This document shows, piece after piece, positions 49,989 through 57,681 of a DNA stretch of 64,000 nt. This stretch comes from Phycicoccus sonneratiae. GTDB taxonomy: Bacteria; Actinomycetota; Actinomycetes; Actinomycetales; Dermatophilaceae. Position numbers and translations under genes: made by a program. The stretch covers positions 1 to 64,000 of the forward strand of contig NZ_JAFDVD010000022.1 of NCBI RefSeq assembly GCF_016887965.1, given 5' to 3'. Position 1 is the first letter of the stretch. Every line of letters begins with the position of its first letter. The notes under the pieces are model-generated. The model did no database searches. It was not told the DNA's origin and saw only the letters and a list, made by a program, of their open reading frames with translations.

Positions 49989-50765
49989 ATGACGGTCGCC
50001 GACCCCACCCCCGCGCCGGTCGTCCCGGGCGCCCGCGCCGCCGCGCGCGTCGAGGGCCTCACCAAGGTCTACGGCTCCGGCGACACCCGGGTCGTCGCCC
50101 TCGACGACGTCTCGCTCGACCTGCACGCGGGCGAGTTCACGGCGATCATGGGCCGCTCCGGCTCGGGCAAGTCGACCCTGATGCACTGCGCCGCCGGCCT
50201 CGACGCGGTGACCTCCGGCCACGTCTGGCTCGGAGACGTCGACCTGACGACCCTCAAGGAGCGGCGCCTCACCGAGCTGCGCCGCGACCGCATCGGCTTC
50301 GTGTTCCAGGCCTTCAACCTCGTGCCGACCCTCACGGCCGAGGAGAACATCGTCCTGCCGCTCGCGATCGCCGGCCGCCGGCCCGACCCCGCGTGGTTCG
50401 ACGAGGTCGTCGACACCGTCGGCCTGCGCGACCGGCTCGGGCACCGCCCCGGCGAGCTGTCCGGCGGGCAGCAGCAGCGCGTCGCGTGCGCCCGGGCCCT
50501 CGTCGGCCGCCCCGACGTCGTCTTCGCCGACGAGCCCACCGGCAACCTCGACTCCACCTCGGGCGCCGAGGTGCTCGGCTTCCTCCGCCGCTCGGTCGAC
50601 ACCCACGGGCAGACCGTCGTGATGGTCACCCACGACCCGGGGGCCGCGAGCTGGACCGACCGGGTCGTCTTCCTCGCCGACGGCCACGTCGTCGGCGAGC
50701 TGCGCGAGCCGACCCCCGAGACCGTCCTCGAGTGGATGGCGCGCCTGGCCGAGGCGGAGGGCTGA
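49989..50765 (+). CDS. ABC transporter ATP-binding protein (LolD/MacB family)
   Basis: A 258-aa ATPase. Walker A Gly-Arg-Ser-Gly-Ser-Gly-Lys-Ser-Thr is near residue 54, signature Leu-Ser-Gly-Gly-Gln-Gln-Gln-Arg near 157, Walker B Val-Val-Phe-Ala-Asp-Glu-Pro near 177 and Thr-His-Asp near 214. The Pro-Thr-Gly-Asn-Leu-Asp segment is typical of the FtsE/LolD/MacB group. It pairs with the FtsX-like permease gene five bases later. Confidence 0.93.
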   Translation: MTVADPTPAPVVPGARAAARVEGLTKVYGSGDTRVVALDDVSLDLHAGEFTAIMGRSGSGKSTLMHCAAGLDAVTSGHVWLGDVDLTTLKERRLTELRRDRIGFVFQAFNLVPTLTAEENIVLPLAIAGRRPDPAWFDEVVDTVGLRDRLGHRPGELSGGQQQRVACARALVGRPDVVFADEPTGNLDSTSGAEVLGFLRRSVDTHGQTVVMVTHDPGAASWTDRVVFLADGHVVGELREPTPETVLEWMARLAEAEG

Positions 50766-50769
50766 GGCC

Positions 50770-53328
50770 GTGCTGCGCGCGACGCTGCGCGGCATCCTCG
50801 CGCACAAGGTGCGGCTGCTGCTCAGCGGCGTCGCGGTCGTCCTCGGGGTCGCCTTCGTCGCCGGCTCCTACGTCTTCACCGACACCCTCGACCGGGCCTT
50901 CACCGGCCTGACGAGCGGCGCGGTCGGCGACGTCATCGTCCGGCCGGGCAGCGCCGAGGACAGCGGCGGGGGTGGGCCGCTCGGGGCCCAGGCCGTGCGG
51001 ACCGTCCCCGACGACCTCGTCGGCACGCTGGCCGGCGTCCCCGGCGCGGCCCGCGCCGACGGCCGCGTCACCGCCTTCGGCACCTTCGTCGTCGACAAGG
51101 CCGGCAAGCTCGTCGGGGGCGGCGGCCCGCCGGGGATCGCGGTCTCCTACAGCGCCGGCCCCGCCGCCAACGGCATCCCGTCGGCGACCATCGAGCGCGG
51201 CCGGTTCCCGGCGCGCTCCGGCGAGGTGGTCCTCGACGTCAACAGCGCGAAGCGCTCCGGGTACCTCCTCGGCGACACCGTCCCGCTGCTCACCGCCGGC
51301 GCCCAGCCGCGGGTCGAGGCGACGCTCGTCGGGACGGCCGAGTTCGGGGGCAGCTCGCTCGTCGGCGCGAGCGTCGTGATGTTCGACCCGCGCCAGGCGC
51401 AGCAGCTCTTCCTCGAGGGCGGCACCGGATGGTCCACGGTGTGGGTCACCGCTGCGCCCGGCACGAGCCAGGACCAGCTGCTGCGCTCGGTGCAGGCGGC
51501 GCTGCCCGAGGGCTACCGCGCCGACACCGGCGACGCGACCTCGGCCCGCGCGGCGACCCGCATCGACGAGGCGCTGTCGTTCGTCACGACCTTCCTCCTC
51601 GTCTTCGCCGGGGTGGCCCTCACCGTCGGTGCCTTCCTCATCGTCAACACCTTCTCGATCCTCGTCGCGCAGCGCAGCCGCGAGCTCGCGCTGCTGCGGG
51701 CCATCGGGGCCAGCCGCCGGCAGGTCGCCCGGTCGGTGCTCGTCGAGGCCGGGCTGGTCGGGCTCGTCGGATCGGCCCTCGGGGTCGGGCTCGGGCTCGT
51801 GCTGGCCGTCGGCATCCGGGCGGCGTTCGGCCGGGTCGGCCTCGACCTCGGGTCGACGCCGCTCGTGCTCCAGGGGCGGACGGTGGCGGTGGCCGTCGCC
51901 GTCGGGGTCCTCGTCACCGTCGTCTCGGCGTACCTGCCGGCCCGCCGCGCCGGCCGGGTGCCGCCGGTCGCGGCGATGCGCGACGACGTCGTCCTCGCCG
52001 AAAGTGGGATGCGCTGGCGGGTGCTCGTCGGGTCGGTCCTGCTCGTCGCCGGGGTCGCGGCGATGGCCGCGGGCCTCGCCGGCTGGGGGAGCGAGCCCAC
52101 GTACGTGCTCGGCGTCGGGGCCTTCGGGGTCCTCGTCGGCACGGCGCTGCTCAGCCCGGTGCTCGGCCGGCCGGTGCTCGGGCTCCTCGGGGCGACCTAC
52201 CGGCGGACCTTCGGCGCGGTGGGCCGGATGGCCGAGCAGAACTCCCGCCGCAACCCGCGGCGCACCGGGGCGACCGCCTCGGCCCTGATGATCGGCGTCT
52301 CGCTCGTCACCCTGATGTCGGTGCTCGGGGCGTCGGCGAAGGCCAGCCTCGACAAGTCGCTCGCCGAGGACATCGTCGCCGACTACGTCGTGTCGAGCGT
52401 CGTCGGCCAGGGCTTCTCGGCGGCGATCACCGACGCCGTCGCCGCCGTGCCCGGGGTCGCCGAGGTCGTGCGGACCCGGGCGGCGCGGGTCGAGCTGGCC
52501 GGCGACCGCGAGTTCGCCACCGGCATCGACCCGGCGGGCGTCGTGCGGGTGGCCCGACCGGACGTCACGGCCGGTTCGCTCGAGGCGCTCGGTGACGGCG
52601 ACGTCGCCCTCTCGACGACGCACGCCCGCGAGCTCGGGCTGCGGGTCGGCGACGCGGTGACGACGACGTTCGCCGGCACCGAGGTGGCCGGCCGGGTCGT
52701 GGCCACCTACGAGCCGGACGCCGTGCTGCAGGGCGACGTGACGATGTCGCTCGGCGCCTTCGAGGCCCTCGGGGTGCCGCCCACCGATCGGTCGGCGTTC
52801 GTCGTCGCCGCCCCCGGCGCGGACCGGCCGGCGCTCAAGCGCGCGCTCGACGCGGCCGTGGCCGACCTGCCGACCGTGGGGGTCGCCGACCAGGCCGAGT
52901 TCGCGGCCGAGCAGCGCGAGCCGATCGACCAGCTGCTCTTCATCGTCTACGCCCTCCTCGGGCTCGCGGTGGTCATCGCCGTGCTCGGCATCGTCAACAC
53001 CCTCGCCCTCTCGGTCGTCGAGCGCGTGCGCGAGATCGGGCTGCTGCGCGCCGTCGGCCTCAGCCGGCGCCAGCTGCGGACGATGCTGCGCCTGGAGTCC
53101 GTGGCCATCGCGGTGCTCGGGGCGGTGCTCGGCGTCGTGCTCGGCCTGGCCTTCGCCGTGGCCCTCCAGCGCTCGCTCGCCGACGACGGGATCGACGTGC
53201 TGTCGATCCCGTGGCTCCAGCTCGCGGGCTTCGTCGGGGTCGCGGCGCTCGTCGGCGTCCTCGCCGCCCTCTGGCCCGGACGCCGCGCGGCCCGGCTCGA
53301 CGTCCTGCGGGCGATCGCCACCGAGTGA
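50770..53328 (+). CDS. ABC transporter permease, double FtsX domain
   Basis: An 852-aa protein with a MacB-like periplasmic region after TM1 (about residues 40-240), an FtsX domain around 265-390, two further helices near 420-470, a second extracytoplasmic region (about 530-720) and a final FtsX domain around 720-850 (Val-Glu-Arg-Val-Arg-Glu-Ile-Gly-Leu-Leu-Arg-Ala-Val-Gly). Such exporters act on peptides, lipoproteins or membrane-active drugs, or as mechanotransmitters. GTG 50770 with GAGG upstream. No sensor kinase is adjacent. Confidence 0.92.
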   Translation: MLRATLRGILAHKVRLLLSGVAVVLGVAFVAGSYVFTDTLDRAFTGLTSGAVGDVIVRPGSAEDSGGGGPLGAQAVRTVPDDLVGTLAGVPGAARADGRVTAFGTFVVDKAGKLVGGGGPPGIAVSYSAGPAANGIPSATIERGRFPARSGEVVLDVNSAKRSGYLLGDTVPLLTAGAQPRVEATLVGTAEFGGSSLVGASVVMFDPRQAQQLFLEGGTGWSTVWVTAAPGTSQDQLLRSVQAALPEGYRADTGDATSARAATRIDEALSFVTTFLLVFAGVALTVGAFLIVNTFSILVAQRSRELALLRAIGASRRQVARSVLVEAGLVGLVGSALGVGLGLVLAVGIRAAFGRVGLDLGSTPLVLQGRTVAVAVAVGVLVTVVSAYLPARRAGRVPPVAAMRDDVVLAESGMRWRVLVGSVLLVAGVAAMAAGLAGWGSEPTYVLGVGAFGVLVGTALLSPVLGRPVLGLLGATYRRTFGAVGRMAEQNSRRNPRRTGATASALMIGVSLVTLMSVLGASAKASLDKSLAEDIVADYVVSSVVGQGFSAAITDAVAAVPGVAEVVRTRAARVELAGDREFATGIDPAGVVRVARPDVTAGSLEALGDGDVALSTTHARELGLRVGDAVTTTFAGTEVAGRVVATYEPDAVLQGDVTMSLGAFEALGVPPTDRSAFVVAAPGADRPALKRALDAAVADLPTVGVADQAEFAAEQREPIDQLLFIVYALLGLAVVIAVLGIVNTLALSVVERVREIGLLRAVGLSRRQLRTMLRLESVAIAVLGAVLGVVLGLAFAVALQRSLADDGIDVLSIPWLQLAGFVGVAALVGVLAALWPGRRAARLDVLRAIATE

Positions 53329-53339
53329 CGTGCGGCGGG

Positions 53340-53345
53340 TACGGT
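53340..53345 (+). promoter_or_regulatory. -10 hexamer TACGGT, leaderless GNAT promoter
   Basis: TACGGT ends eight bases before GTG 53354, a little further than in the other leaderless genes. Confidence 0.4.
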
Positions 53346-53353
53346 CGGGCGTC

Positions 53354-53926
53354 GTGAGCACGCCCGACCCCGCGCCCGACCGGGCCTGCGACCCGGACCC
53401 CGGGCAGGGCCACGACCCGGACGCCGGGACCGACCTGCCGTACGCCCTGCCGCTCGACGGGCGGGGCGTCGTCGTGGACCGCGCCCGCGCCGAGGACGTC
53501 CCGGCCGTCGTCGCCCTGCTGCGCGACGACGTGCTCGGCGCCGGGCGCGAGGGACCGGCGGAGGAGCTCGAGCCCTACCTCTCGGCCTTCGCGGCCCTCG
53601 ACGCCGACCCCCAGCAGCTGCTCGTCGTCGCGCGTGACGAGGCGGGCGCGGTGGTGGCGACCCTCCAGCTGACCTTCATCCGCGGGCTGTCGCGCGGGGG
53701 CGCGACCCGGATGCAGGTGGAGGCCGTGCGCGTGGCGGCACCCCTGCGCGGCTCCGGGCTCGGGGCCGCCCTGCTCGGCTGGGCCGCCGAGCACGGCCGC
53801 CGGCGCGGAGCGGTGCTCGCGCAGCTGACGACGGACCTGCGCCGCGCCGACGCCCACCGCTTCTACGAGCGGCTCGGCTGGCGGTACACCCACGCCGGGC
53901 TGAAGCTCGACCTCACCGAGCCCTGA
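53354..53926 (+). CDS. GNAT family N-acetyltransferase
   Basis: A 190-aa protein. The first 30 residues are a disordered Asp/Pro-rich extension. The GNAT core follows, with acetyl-CoA motif A around Arg-Val-Ala-Ala-Pro-Leu-Arg-Gly-Ser-Gly-Leu-Gly-Ala-Ala near residue 127 and Ala-His-Arg-Phe-Tyr-Glu-Arg-Leu-Gly-Trp near 167. The acceptor is unknown; small amines or amino acids are common for this type. Confidence 0.88.
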   Translation: MSTPDPAPDRACDPDPGQGHDPDAGTDLPYALPLDGRGVVVDRARAEDVPAVVALLRDDVLGAGREGPAEELEPYLSAFAALDADPQQLLVVARDEAGAVVATLQLTFIRGLSRGGATRMQVEAVRVAAPLRGSGLGAALLGWAAEHGRRRGAVLAQLTTDLRRADAHRFYERLGWRYTHAGLKLDLTEP

Positions 53927-53950
53927 CCCGACCGGCGCGACGGGCGGGGT

Positions 53951-54241
53951 TCACGAGAACATGCGCACCGCCTGGGCCTCGGTCTCGGCGTACTGGACCC
54001 CGGCGGCCCCGAGGACCCGGCCGATGGAGTCGAGGGACTCGCGCACCTGCTGCTGGGTGGCGCGCCACTGCTCGACGACGCCCTGGAACTGGGCCGACGC
54101 GGACCCGGTCCACGCGTCCTGGAGCCCGGTGAGGCGGGCCGACATCACGCCGACCTGGCCCTCGATCTCGGCGGAGATACGGGCGACGTCGCCGGACGCC
54201 GCGGCGATGCGGTCGGTGTCGACCTGGAACTGAGCGGCCAT
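53951..54241 (-). CDS. WXG100 family protein (ESAT-6-like)
   Basis: A 96-aa helical hairpin protein with the central Trp-Thr-Gly turn near residue 45 and a C-terminal Tyr-Ala-Glu-Thr-Glu (Tyr-x-x-x-Asp/Glu) type VII secretion signal near residue 84. ATG 54241 follows GGGAAGG. No EccC, partner WXG100 or toxin gene is adjacent, so it must use a secretion system encoded elsewhere. Confidence 0.9.
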   Translation of the reverse strand: MAAQFQVDTDRIAAASGDVARISAEIEGQVGVMSARLTGLQDAWTGSASAQFQGVVEQWRATQQQVRESLDSIGRVLGAAGVQYAETEAQAVRMFS

Positions 54242-54292
54242 GGGTGCCTTCCCCTCGTCGTGGCCGGCCCCGGCGGCCGACCTCACCCGAGC

Positions 54293-54298
54293 ACGCTA
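54293..54298 (-). promoter_or_regulatory. Candidate -10 (TAGCGT) for the WXG100 gene
   Basis: CCTAGCGT on the minus strand, 52 bases before ATG 54241. Confidence 0.35.
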
Positions 54299-54375
54299 GG
54301 CCTGATGCCGTGGTCGCCCGCGGGGTTTTCCACAGCCCCCCTGGAGCGGCCACCGGGGCGCCCCGACGGCGACCG

Positions 54376-54381
54376 TAGACT
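54376..54381 (+). promoter_or_regulatory. -10 hexamer TAGACT, leaderless cysM promoter
   Basis: TAGACT ends seven bases before GTG 54389, and no Shine-Dalgarno is present. Confidence 0.5.
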
Positions 54382-54388
54382 CCGGCGG

Positions 54389-55303
54389 GTGAGCATCCCT
54401 CCGGCGTACCCCACGATGGAGGACGTCATCGGTGACACCCCGCTGGTGCGTCTGCAGCGGCTCCCCGGGCCGGAGAACGAACGGCGGGGCAACGTGCTGC
54501 TCGCCAAGCTCGAGGGCAACAACCCGGCCGGTTCGGTCAAGGACCGGCCGGCCATCGGCATGATCCGCGGCGCCGAGGCGCGCGGCGAGATCGCCCCCGG
54601 CGACACCCTGCTCGAGGCCACGTCCGGCAACACCGGCATCGGCCTCGCGATGGCGGCGGCGATCAGTGGCTACCCGCTCGTCATCGTCATGCCCGAGGAC
54701 GCCTCCGTCGAGCGGGCGCAGACGATGCGGGCCTTCGGCGCCGAGCTGGTACTCACCCCCGCGGCCGGTGGGATGGAGGAGGCCCGCGACGTCGTGACCC
54801 GGATGGAGCAGGAGGGCCGCGGCCGGGTCCTCGACCAGTTCGGCAACCCCGACAACCCGCGCGCCCACGAGGAGGGGACCGGCCCGGAGCTGTGGCGCCA
54901 GACCGACGGACGCATCACGCACTTCGTGTCCGCGATGGGCACCACCGGCACGATCACCGGCGTCTCGCGGTTCCTCAAGGCACGCAACCCCGCCGTCGAG
55001 ATCGTCGGGGCGCAGCCCGCGGAGGGCTCGAAGATCCCCGGCATCCGCGCCTGGCCGCCGGAGTACGTGCCGAGCATCTTCGACCCGTCGGCGGTCGACC
55101 GCACCGTGGAGGTCAGCCAGGCCGACGCCGAGGAGATGGCCCGCCGGCTGGCCCGCGAGGAGGGCATCTTCGGGGGTCCGTCCGCGGCCGGCGCCTGCTG
55201 GACCGCCCTGCGGGTGGCCGAGGAGGTCGAGGGCGCGACGATCGTCTTCGTCGTCTGCGACCGCGGCGACCGGTACCTCTCCAGCGGCGTGTTCCCCGCC
55301 TGA
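54389..55303 (+). CDS. cysM: Cysteine synthase B-type PLP enzyme
   Basis: A 304-aa beta-family PLP enzyme. Asn-Asn-Pro-Ala-Gly-Ser-Val-Lys-Asp-Arg near residue 47 has the Schiff-base Lys, Thr-Ser-Gly-Asn-Thr-Gly-Ile near 78 is the substrate loop, and Gly-Thr-Thr-Gly-Thr-Ile-Thr-Gly near 184 binds the PLP phosphate. The Cys-Asp-Arg-Gly-Asp-Arg-Tyr-Leu-Ser near the end and the overall length resemble enterobacterial CysM more than mycobacterial CysM. It makes cysteine from O-acetylserine and sulfide or thiosulfate. No mec or CysO genes are adjacent. Confidence 0.92.
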   Translation: MSIPPAYPTMEDVIGDTPLVRLQRLPGPENERRGNVLLAKLEGNNPAGSVKDRPAIGMIRGAEARGEIAPGDTLLEATSGNTGIGLAMAAAISGYPLVIVMPEDASVERAQTMRAFGAELVLTPAAGGMEEARDVVTRMEQEGRGRVLDQFGNPDNPRAHEEGTGPELWRQTDGRITHFVSAMGTTGTITGVSRFLKARNPAVEIVGAQPAEGSKIPGIRAWPPEYVPSIFDPSAVDRTVEVSQADAEEMARRLAREEGIFGGPSAAGACWTALRVAEEVEGATIVFVVCDRGDRYLSSGVFPA

Positions 55304-55333
55304 GGGCCGCCGCCGACGCGGGAGCCCGACGGG

Positions 55334-56011
55334 TCAGCCGCGTCGGGCCCGCCACGGCTCGTGCTCGTGGGCGAGCCACACCAGGTCGGGGTCGAGGGCG
55401 TGCACCGTGCGCAGGCCCTCCGTGGCGGCCTCCTCGAGCTCGCCGAACCACACCGCGACGTCGCCCCCGATGACGGTCCGCTGCTCGCCGTCGTCGACCA
55501 CGACCACCTGGGAGCCGCGGGTGTGACCGGGGGTCGGGACGAGGCGGAGCCCGGGGAGCAGCTCGAGCTCGCCGTCGACCGGGACGTACGTCAGACCGGG
55601 CGCCTGCACCCACTCGCGGACCGTGTAGCCGTCCTCGGTCAGGGCGTCCTCGACCTCGGTGCGCTGCACGTGGATCGGCGTGCCGGGGAACAGGATGTTG
55701 CCGCCGCAGTGGTCGAAGTGGAGATGGGTGTTGACGACGGCGTCGATCGTCGTGAGGTCGAGGTCGTGGCCGCTGAGGGGGTACGGCCGGGGGTCGAGGT
55801 CGGCGGCCAGCGGGTGCGACTGCGTCAGGCCCGTGTCGACGAGGACGCGCCCCTCCGGGTGCTCGACGAGGTGGGCGTGGACGGGCATCCGCTCGCCCTC
55901 GACGAGGAGGTCCGCCACGAGGAGCGGGGTGATCGTGACCGTCCGGTCGGTGCGCGCGGGCCCCGGCGCGGCATCGTCGGCGGGTCGGGCGTCGGGCATG
56001 TCAGCGGGCAT
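55334..56011 (-). CDS. MBL-fold metallo-hydrolase, lactonase-like
   Basis: A 225-aa metallo-beta-lactamase fold protein. The zinc motif Thr-His-Leu-His-Phe-Asp-His-Cys-Gly-Gly-Asn is at residues 95-105, Thr-Pro-Gly-His-Thr-Arg-Gly is near 157, and Gly-Gly-Asp-Val-Ala-Val-Trp near 181. The spacing resembles N-acyl homoserine lactonases and related esterases, but the substrate is open. The ATG at 56011 is taken; the start region is weakly defined, with ATG 55999 as alternative. Confidence 0.87.
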   Translation of the reverse strand: MPADMPDARPADDAAPGPARTDRTVTITPLLVADLLVEGERMPVHAHLVEHPEGRVLVDTGLTQSHPLAADLDPRPYPLSGHDLDLTTIDAVVNTHLHFDHCGGNILFPGTPIHVQRTEVEDALTEDGYTVREWVQAPGLTYVPVDGELELLPGLRLVPTPGHTRGSQVVVVDDGEQRTVIGGDVAVWFGELEEAATEGLRTVHALDPDLVWLAHEHEPWRARRG

Positions 56012-56101
56012 GGGTGTCGCAGCCTCTCGTCGGTGGACGTCGCAGGAGAGACCGTCCGCGCTCGCCGAACTCATCGGTCCGATCCACGGTGTCCCTCGAC
56101 G

Positions 56102-56143
56102 TGGTGATGCAGGGGGCGGCGCACGTGCCGCCCTGCGCATCAC
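56102..56143. other. Large imperfect hairpin in the 210-base divergent gap
   Basis: GGTGATGC and GCATCACC arms, with inner GGCGGC/GCCGCC, form an 18-base stem with three internal mismatches around a 6-base loop. It lies between the MBL and DUF4031-Nudix genes. A role as terminator, operator or RNA element is open; the rest of the gap shows nothing definite. Confidence 0.4.
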
Positions 56144-56209
56144 CGCAGGGTTCGGGTGTGCTGTCGCCGGGAGGCAGCGCGCGGGGCCGGCCGAGGGGCG
56201 GGTGGACCG

Positions 56210-56215
56210 TACGAT
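56210..56215 (+). promoter_or_regulatory. -10 hexamer TACGAT, leaderless DUF4031-Nudix promoter
   Basis: TACGAT ends six bases before GTG 56222. Confidence 0.5.
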
Positions 56216-56221
56216 CGCGGC

Positions 56222-56998
56222 GTGGCCATCCTCATCGACCCGCCGCGCGCCGAGGCGCACGGGCGACGGTGGTCCCACCTCGTCAGCGACACCGACCTCG
56301 ACGAGCTGCACGCGTTCGCGCGCGGCTGCGGCATCCCCGCCCGCGGGTTCGAGGGCGACCACTACGACGTGCCCGAGGAGCGCTACGGCGCCGTCGTGGC
56401 CGCCGGCGCCGAGCCCGTCCCTGCGCGCGACCTGCTCCGCCGACTGGTCGCGAGCGGCCTGCGGATGCAGAAGCGCCGTGGCGACAAGGGCGTGGCCCGG
56501 GTGCGGGGCGTGCACCTGCCCGACGGCCTGGTCGTCGACGTCGACCTCATCGCGTCCGCGCGGGACGCCGACCCGGAGCGGGTCTTCGCCGCCCTCGTGC
56601 TCGTCCACGACGCCGCCGGCGACCTGGCGGTCGTCCGGTCGGTGTGGCGCGACGAGTGGGGTGCCCCGGGGGGCGGCCGGGAGCCGGGGGAGTCGGTGCG
56701 CGAGAACGCGGTCCGCGAGGTCGAGGAGGAGACGGGGCTCGTCCTCGACGGGCCCGCGCTGCAGCCGGTGGGCTACGAGCGGTTCCGGCCGGTCGAGGGC
56801 CGGGGTCCGTGGAGCGACGGCCACGACCTGCTCCAGCTGTTCGAGGTGCACCTCGCCACCACCCGGCCCGCGCTGACCTCCGCCCACGACGACACCTCCG
56901 ACCGCCGCTGGGTCACCCGCGACGAGCTGGAGCGGTTGTGCGGCACCACCTTCTGGTGGCCGCTCGTCGAGAGGGTGCTCAGCCCGCCAGCCTGGTGA
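56222..56998 (+). CDS. DUF4031-Nudix fusion protein
   Basis: A 258-aa two-domain protein. Residues 1-80 are DUF4031 (Ala-Ile-Leu-Ile-Asp-Pro-Pro ... Arg-Trp-Ser-His-Leu-Val-Ser-Asp). Residues about 120-250 are a Nudix hydrolase domain with an intact Nudix box: Gly-x5-Glu-x7-Arg-Glu-Val-Glu-Glu-Glu-Thr-Gly-Leu, residues 151-173. DUF4031 proteins are usually short and stand-alone; fused to a Nudix domain they may act on a nucleoside-diphosphate-linked substrate. The 3' end overlaps the convergent HD-domain gene by 20 bases. Confidence 0.87.
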   Translation: MAILIDPPRAEAHGRRWSHLVSDTDLDELHAFARGCGIPARGFEGDHYDVPEERYGAVVAAGAEPVPARDLLRRLVASGLRMQKRRGDKGVARVRGVHLPDGLVVDVDLIASARDADPERVFAALVLVHDAAGDLAVVRSVWRDEWGAPGGGREPGESVRENAVREVEEETGLVLDGPALQPVGYERFRPVEGRGPWSDGHDLLQLFEVHLATTRPALTSAHDDTSDRRWVTRDELERLCGTTFWWPLVERVLSPPAW

Positions 56999-57671
56999 GC
57001 TCGCGCGCGAGGTTCTCCCGCGCGGCGGGCTCCCACACCCGACGGGCGTGCGCCGTGCGGTAGACGTGCGGGCGGACGAGGAACGGGCGCAGCACGTCCG
57101 TGCGGGCCCGGGCGTACATGGCGGCCGGGACGTGCTCGTACTCGGCCCGCACCTGCCGGCAGTACTCGTCGAACCGCTCGACGGGCGCCGCGAGGACCCA
57201 CAGGTCGGCGTCGTGCAGCACCGGTCGGGCCGGGTCGACGACCTCGTCGCCGATCTCGTGCGCCTCGGTGTCGAGGACGAGGGTGACGACGCGGTCGACG
57301 ACCCCCTCGGCCGGCCCGAGCGGCCCGAGCGCGCGGGCCGCGAGCGCGGCGCTGCGCCGCTCGTTGTCGTCCGCCACCCCGACCGCGTAGACCGCGTCGT
57401 GGAACCAGGCCGCGAGCAGTGCCGTCGCGCGGTCGAGCGGGCGCAGCCGGCCGGCCCGGGCCAGGGTGTCGACGGCGGCGAGGACCTCGGCGAGGTGGCG
57501 GAGGTCGTGGTAGTGCCGGTGCGGCTCGCCCCACCGGCCGACGAGGTCGGCGCCGACGGCCGCGAGGGCCTCGCGTCCGGCCCCGGGCAGGGCCGGGCCA
57601 CCGTCGGTGAGCCAGCGACCCTGCAGCGCGTGCACCCGGCCCACTGTGGCAGAGGACGGTCCCGGCGTCAC
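56979..57671 (-). CDS. HD-superfamily metal-dependent phosphohydrolase-like protein
   Basis: A 230-aa predicted HD phosphohydrolase. His-Tyr-His-Asp-Leu-Arg-His-Leu near residue 51 and Ala-Trp-Phe-His-Asp-Ala-Val-Tyr near 87 give the HD metal ligands, with Asp-Ala-Asp-Leu near 150 as the distal Asp. GTG 57671 follows GAGAGG and is ten bases from the DUF2339 stop, so they are co-transcribed; a GTG at 57635 is an alternative. Substrate unknown. Confidence 0.82.
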   Translation of the reverse strand: MTPGPSSATVGRVHALQGRWLTDGGPALPGAGREALAAVGADLVGRWGEPHRHYHDLRHLAEVLAAVDTLARAGRLRPLDRATALLAAWFHDAVYAVGVADDNERRSAALAARALGPLGPAEGVVDRVVTLVLDTEAHEIGDEVVDPARPVLHDADLWVLAAPVERFDEYCRQVRAEYEHVPAAMYARARTDVLRPFLVRPHVYRTAHARRVWEPAARENLARELTRLAG

Positions 57672-57681
57672 CTGCCGCCTC

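Noticed and set aside
56045-56069. GGAGAG followed by CGCCGAA, resembling the first half of a glycine riboswitch
   Set aside because: The GGAGCAA and ACTCTCAGG segments of the aptamer are missing, and the downstream gene has a leaderless promoter beyond this point. Chance similarity is likelier.
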